From Spongiactinospora rosea (GTDB taxonomy: Bacteria; Actinomycetota; Actinomycetes; Streptosporangiales; Streptosporangiaceae): 50,982 nt of DNA. The stretch spans positions 1 to 50,982 of the forward strand of contig NZ_QMEY01000040.1 of the NCBI RefSeq assembly GCF_003315795.1, given 5' to 3'. Position 1 is the first letter of the stretch. Every line of letters begins with the position of its first letter. Both the position numbers and the translations under genes were made by a program. This document shows positions 49,237-50,982 of this stretch, one piece after another. Below the pieces are notes generated by a model. That model did not search any database, was not told the origin of the DNA, and saw only the letters and a list, made by a program, of their open reading frames with translations.

Positions 49237-50565
49237 TCAGGCGGCGGCCGTCAGGGTGCGGAGTTCTTGGGCGGCGGGGAGTTTGCGGGCCTGGGCGGGG
49301 AGGGAGTCGAGGATGTGGCCGGTGATCAGGCGGCGGGCCGCGGTCACTGGAAGGCCGGGGGCTGTGGAGAGGGCGTGGTCGAGTCCTTCGGTGATGTGGC
49401 CTTCGCGGACCAGGGTGAGTGCTTGCATGGATCGGCAGTTGGCGATCGCGTACACGCGCTGGGATGGGAACGCGGCGATGGCCGCGTCGGCCGCGCGGTA
49501 GGACGCGGTGGTGTCTCCGATCAGGGCGCTGACCCACGCCTCATTGAACCTGAGCTGGCTTTCGGGGAATCCCTTATAGGTCATCTTCTCTTGGCGGACC
49601 TGGTCGGGCAGGCGCTCGAACATGTCGAACACGTCGTTCAACGCCTGCCGCGCCTCGCGGGGATCGGCGGTTCCCTTAGCGGCCTGTGCTGCGAGGCCGT
49701 ACGTACGCGTCTTGCACGCGTAGGCGAGTCCGGCTGAGGGCCTGTCCTCGGCGAGGAGGATGGCCCGGTTGGCGACCCGGGTGACGATCTCGGCGGGCTG
49801 CCCCTGCCAGTAGAGGCCCATCGCCTCTCGGGCGCGCATGTAGACCGCCAGGTCGCGGTCACCGGAGGCGTCGGCGGCGCGGCGGGCGGCACGGATCGCC
49901 TCGCGTGCGGCGGTGGCGTCCTTCTTGCCCAGGAGAGCGTCATAGAGCGCGAGGGAGAGCTGAGAGCTGATCCGCAGGTACGCCGATCGCGAGGGGCCGG
50001 ACGGAGTGCGATCGAGAATGCGGCCGACTTCGATGATGTCGGCCGTGATGTTGCCCATGTTGGTCACGGAATCGGCAATGATCTCGTGAATCTCGTGATC
50101 GCGGATGATCTGTTCCCAGTCCGCGAGATCGGCTTCTGCGCGGTCGCCAATCGCACGGTTCACCCCGGCGAAGATCGTTTCTGTCAGAGGGGGAAGCGCG
50201 AGGCTGGGTACGAACGCGCTCAGGATCTGTATTGCCGTGCGACGTTCCATGTCATCTCCATTATTCGCATCCCATATGACTGTACCCTCGGACGTCTCCT
50301 CCATACTGGGACGGCTCCCACCGAAAAGCTTGGAATCGGGTATGCGGTACACCTGGCAGTACAAGGGGCGGTAAGGGTCGCTCGGTTTGTGTCGTCCCGT
50401 CTCGTGCCCCCGGATGCTGCCGACGATCGACTTCACCGGGGGCAACGTGTACGGCTCGGCGATCGCGATCATCTCGTGGGCCAGGCGGGTCCGGCCCCAG
50501 TCCTTGGCCTCGCGGGCGGCGCGCAACCGTGCGGCCCACGCCGGAAGTTTCGCCTTGGTCTTCAT
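49237..50565 (-). CDS. XRE-type regulator with TPR-like C-terminal domain
   Basis: 442 residues from ATG 50565; the frame extends to 50751 but that part spans the terminator hairpin. N-terminal HTH-like region (LPAWAARLRAAREAKDWGRTRLAHEMI, then VKSIVGSIRGHETGRHKPSD) is followed by helical TPR-type repeats (DRDLAVYMRAREAMGLYWQG; SYRAADAAIAAFPSQRVYAI). Large regulators of this layout are abundant in actinomycetes, with unknown targets. It ends LTAAA 85 bp before the lectin-propeller gene. Confidence 0.88.
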   Translation of the reverse strand: MKTKAKLPAWAARLRAAREAKDWGRTRLAHEMIAIAEPYTLPPVKSIVGSIRGHETGRHKPSDPYRPLYCQVYRIPDSKLFGGSRPSMEETSEGTVIWDANNGDDMERRTAIQILSAFVPSLALPPLTETIFAGVNRAIGDRAEADLADWEQIIRDHEIHEIIADSVTNMGNITADIIEVGRILDRTPSGPSRSAYLRISSQLSLALYDALLGKKDATAAREAIRAARRAADASGDRDLAVYMRAREAMGLYWQGQPAEIVTRVANRAILLAEDRPSAGLAYACKTRTYGLAAQAAKGTADPREARQALNDVFDMFERLPDQVRQEKMTYKGFPESQLRFNEAWVSALIGDTTASYRAADAAIAAFPSQRVYAIANCRSMQALTLVREGHITEGLDHALSTAPGLPVTAARRLITGHILDSLPAQARKLPAAQELRTLTAAA

Positions 50566-50674
50566 CGCGCCTGCCTCAGCGGGAAAGGTGTAGAGGGTTC
50601 CGCCCTCAGTATCCACGCCGTTATGCCTCGACGCAGGCCGATTACTGCATTGAAATGGCCCTGCGTCAAAAGAC

Positions 50675-50710
50675 GGCCCCGCTCGGGCGGCGCAACGCCC
50701 GAGCGGGGCC
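50675..50710. terminator. strong hairpin terminator
   Basis: Perfect 15-bp stem GGCCCCGCTCGGGCG / CGCCCGAGCGGGGCC with six-base loop, followed by TTGAT. It separates the XRE/TPR gene from the transposase fragment to the right. Confidence 0.85.
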
Positions 50711-50757
50711 TTGATCGCAGAAGGAGCTGCGACCCAATGACGTTTTCTCACTGAATT

Positions 50758-50982
50758 TCAGCTGATCCGGCGGTGTTCGAAATGGACGAGGACGAGGGCG
50801 GCGCGGACGAGATCGCCGATCCGGCTGGGGCTGAGTGTGGTGTGCCGGAGAGCGGTCCAGCGTTCGGTCAGGAGGGCGAAGCCGCGTTCTCCCAGGCAGC
50901 GCAGCGCGCGCTGCAGGGCGTTGCGGGTGCGGTTGCCGACGCTGAGGACGTTGCCGTCGGCGGGTTGCCTGAACGGCACGAT
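50758..50982 (-). CDS. IS5-type transposase, C-terminal end, cut by window edge
   Basis: The last 74 residues of a DDE transposase: GNRTRNALQRALRCLGERGFALLTERWTALRHTTLSPSRIGDLVRAALVLVHFEH. This tail (short motif LSPSRIGD) is typical of actinobacterial IS5-group transposases. The N-terminal catalytic part lies beyond the window. The element's terminal repeat should be in the 40 bp left of 50758; I could not fix it. Confidence 0.75.
   Translation of the reverse strand: MVPFRQPADGNVLSVGNRTRNALQRALRCLGERGFALLTERWTALRHTTLSPSRIGDLVRAALVLVHFEHRRIS

Overview
The window is high-GC actinobacterial DNA. GTG starts, overlapping ATGA/GTGA gene junctions, WhiJ/DUF397-type regulators and a pSAM2-like integrative element all fit a filamentous actinomycete, probably of the Streptosporangiales (Nonomuraea/Streptosporangium-like). 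That lineage is inferred from gene content and style, not from a marker gene.

Left chromosomal part (1-22.2 kb): the start of an IS1634-like transposase; a LytS/LytTR two-component pair followed by two solute:sodium symporter modules, each with a small DUF485-type membrane partner (the second is ActP-like acetate permease); a WS/DGAT acyltransferase; a sulfite-oxidase-like molybdoenzyme; a guanidine-hydrolase/agmatinase-like ureohydrolase; a bacterial PolX polymerase/phosphoesterase; and a sugar locus. In the sugar locus a ROK regulator, a GH4 6-phospho-glycosidase, a BadF/GlcNAc-kinase-type kinase and an ABC importer (binding lipoprotein plus two permeases, no ATPase) form one tightly overlapping operon. 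It is divergent from a large secreted beta-propeller protein, and two TAAAGA-type operator sites lie between them. A C15-peptidase-like secreted protein with Ser in place of the catalytic Cys closes this part.

Mobile element (about 22.5-38.15 kb): an AICE (actinomycete integrative and conjugative element) read from WhiJ-type XRE regulator plus DUF397 (leftward), an AbaA-like ATPase, four paralogous small proteins, a double-HTH protein, a noncoding block with perfect 82-bp tandem repeats and GC-rich hairpins, a TPR/membrane protein coupled to an unusual dihydropteroate-synthase homologue, a KorSA-like GntR repressor with a near-perfect 24-bp palindromic operator, a Pra-like activator, a TraB/FtsK-type DNA translocase, a RepSA-type HUH replication initiator, small membrane proteins, Xis and a tyrosine integrase. 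Both ends carry matching short repeats that are candidate integrase sites.

Right part (38.2-51 kb): accessory chromosome with an intergenic repeat family of about 240 bp (five copies in the window, two of them immediately flanking the AICE), a 295-bp nonautonomous IS3 remnant with intact terminal inverted repeats, an SDR oxidoreductase divergent from a possibly frameshifted MmyB-type regulator, a decayed muconolactone-isomerase-like gene, a lipoprotein, a Tat-exported sulfatase with its own formylglycine-generating enzyme, a GntR/UTRA regulator, a STAS protein, an ARB_07466-like domain protein with a lectin-type beta-propeller, an XRE/TPR regulator and the end of an IS5-type transposase.

The most attractive candidates for something undescribed are the AICE cargo pair (membrane TPR protein plus altered DHPS), the four-member DUF397-like array, the 82-bp repeat/hairpin block and the dispersed intergenic repeat.
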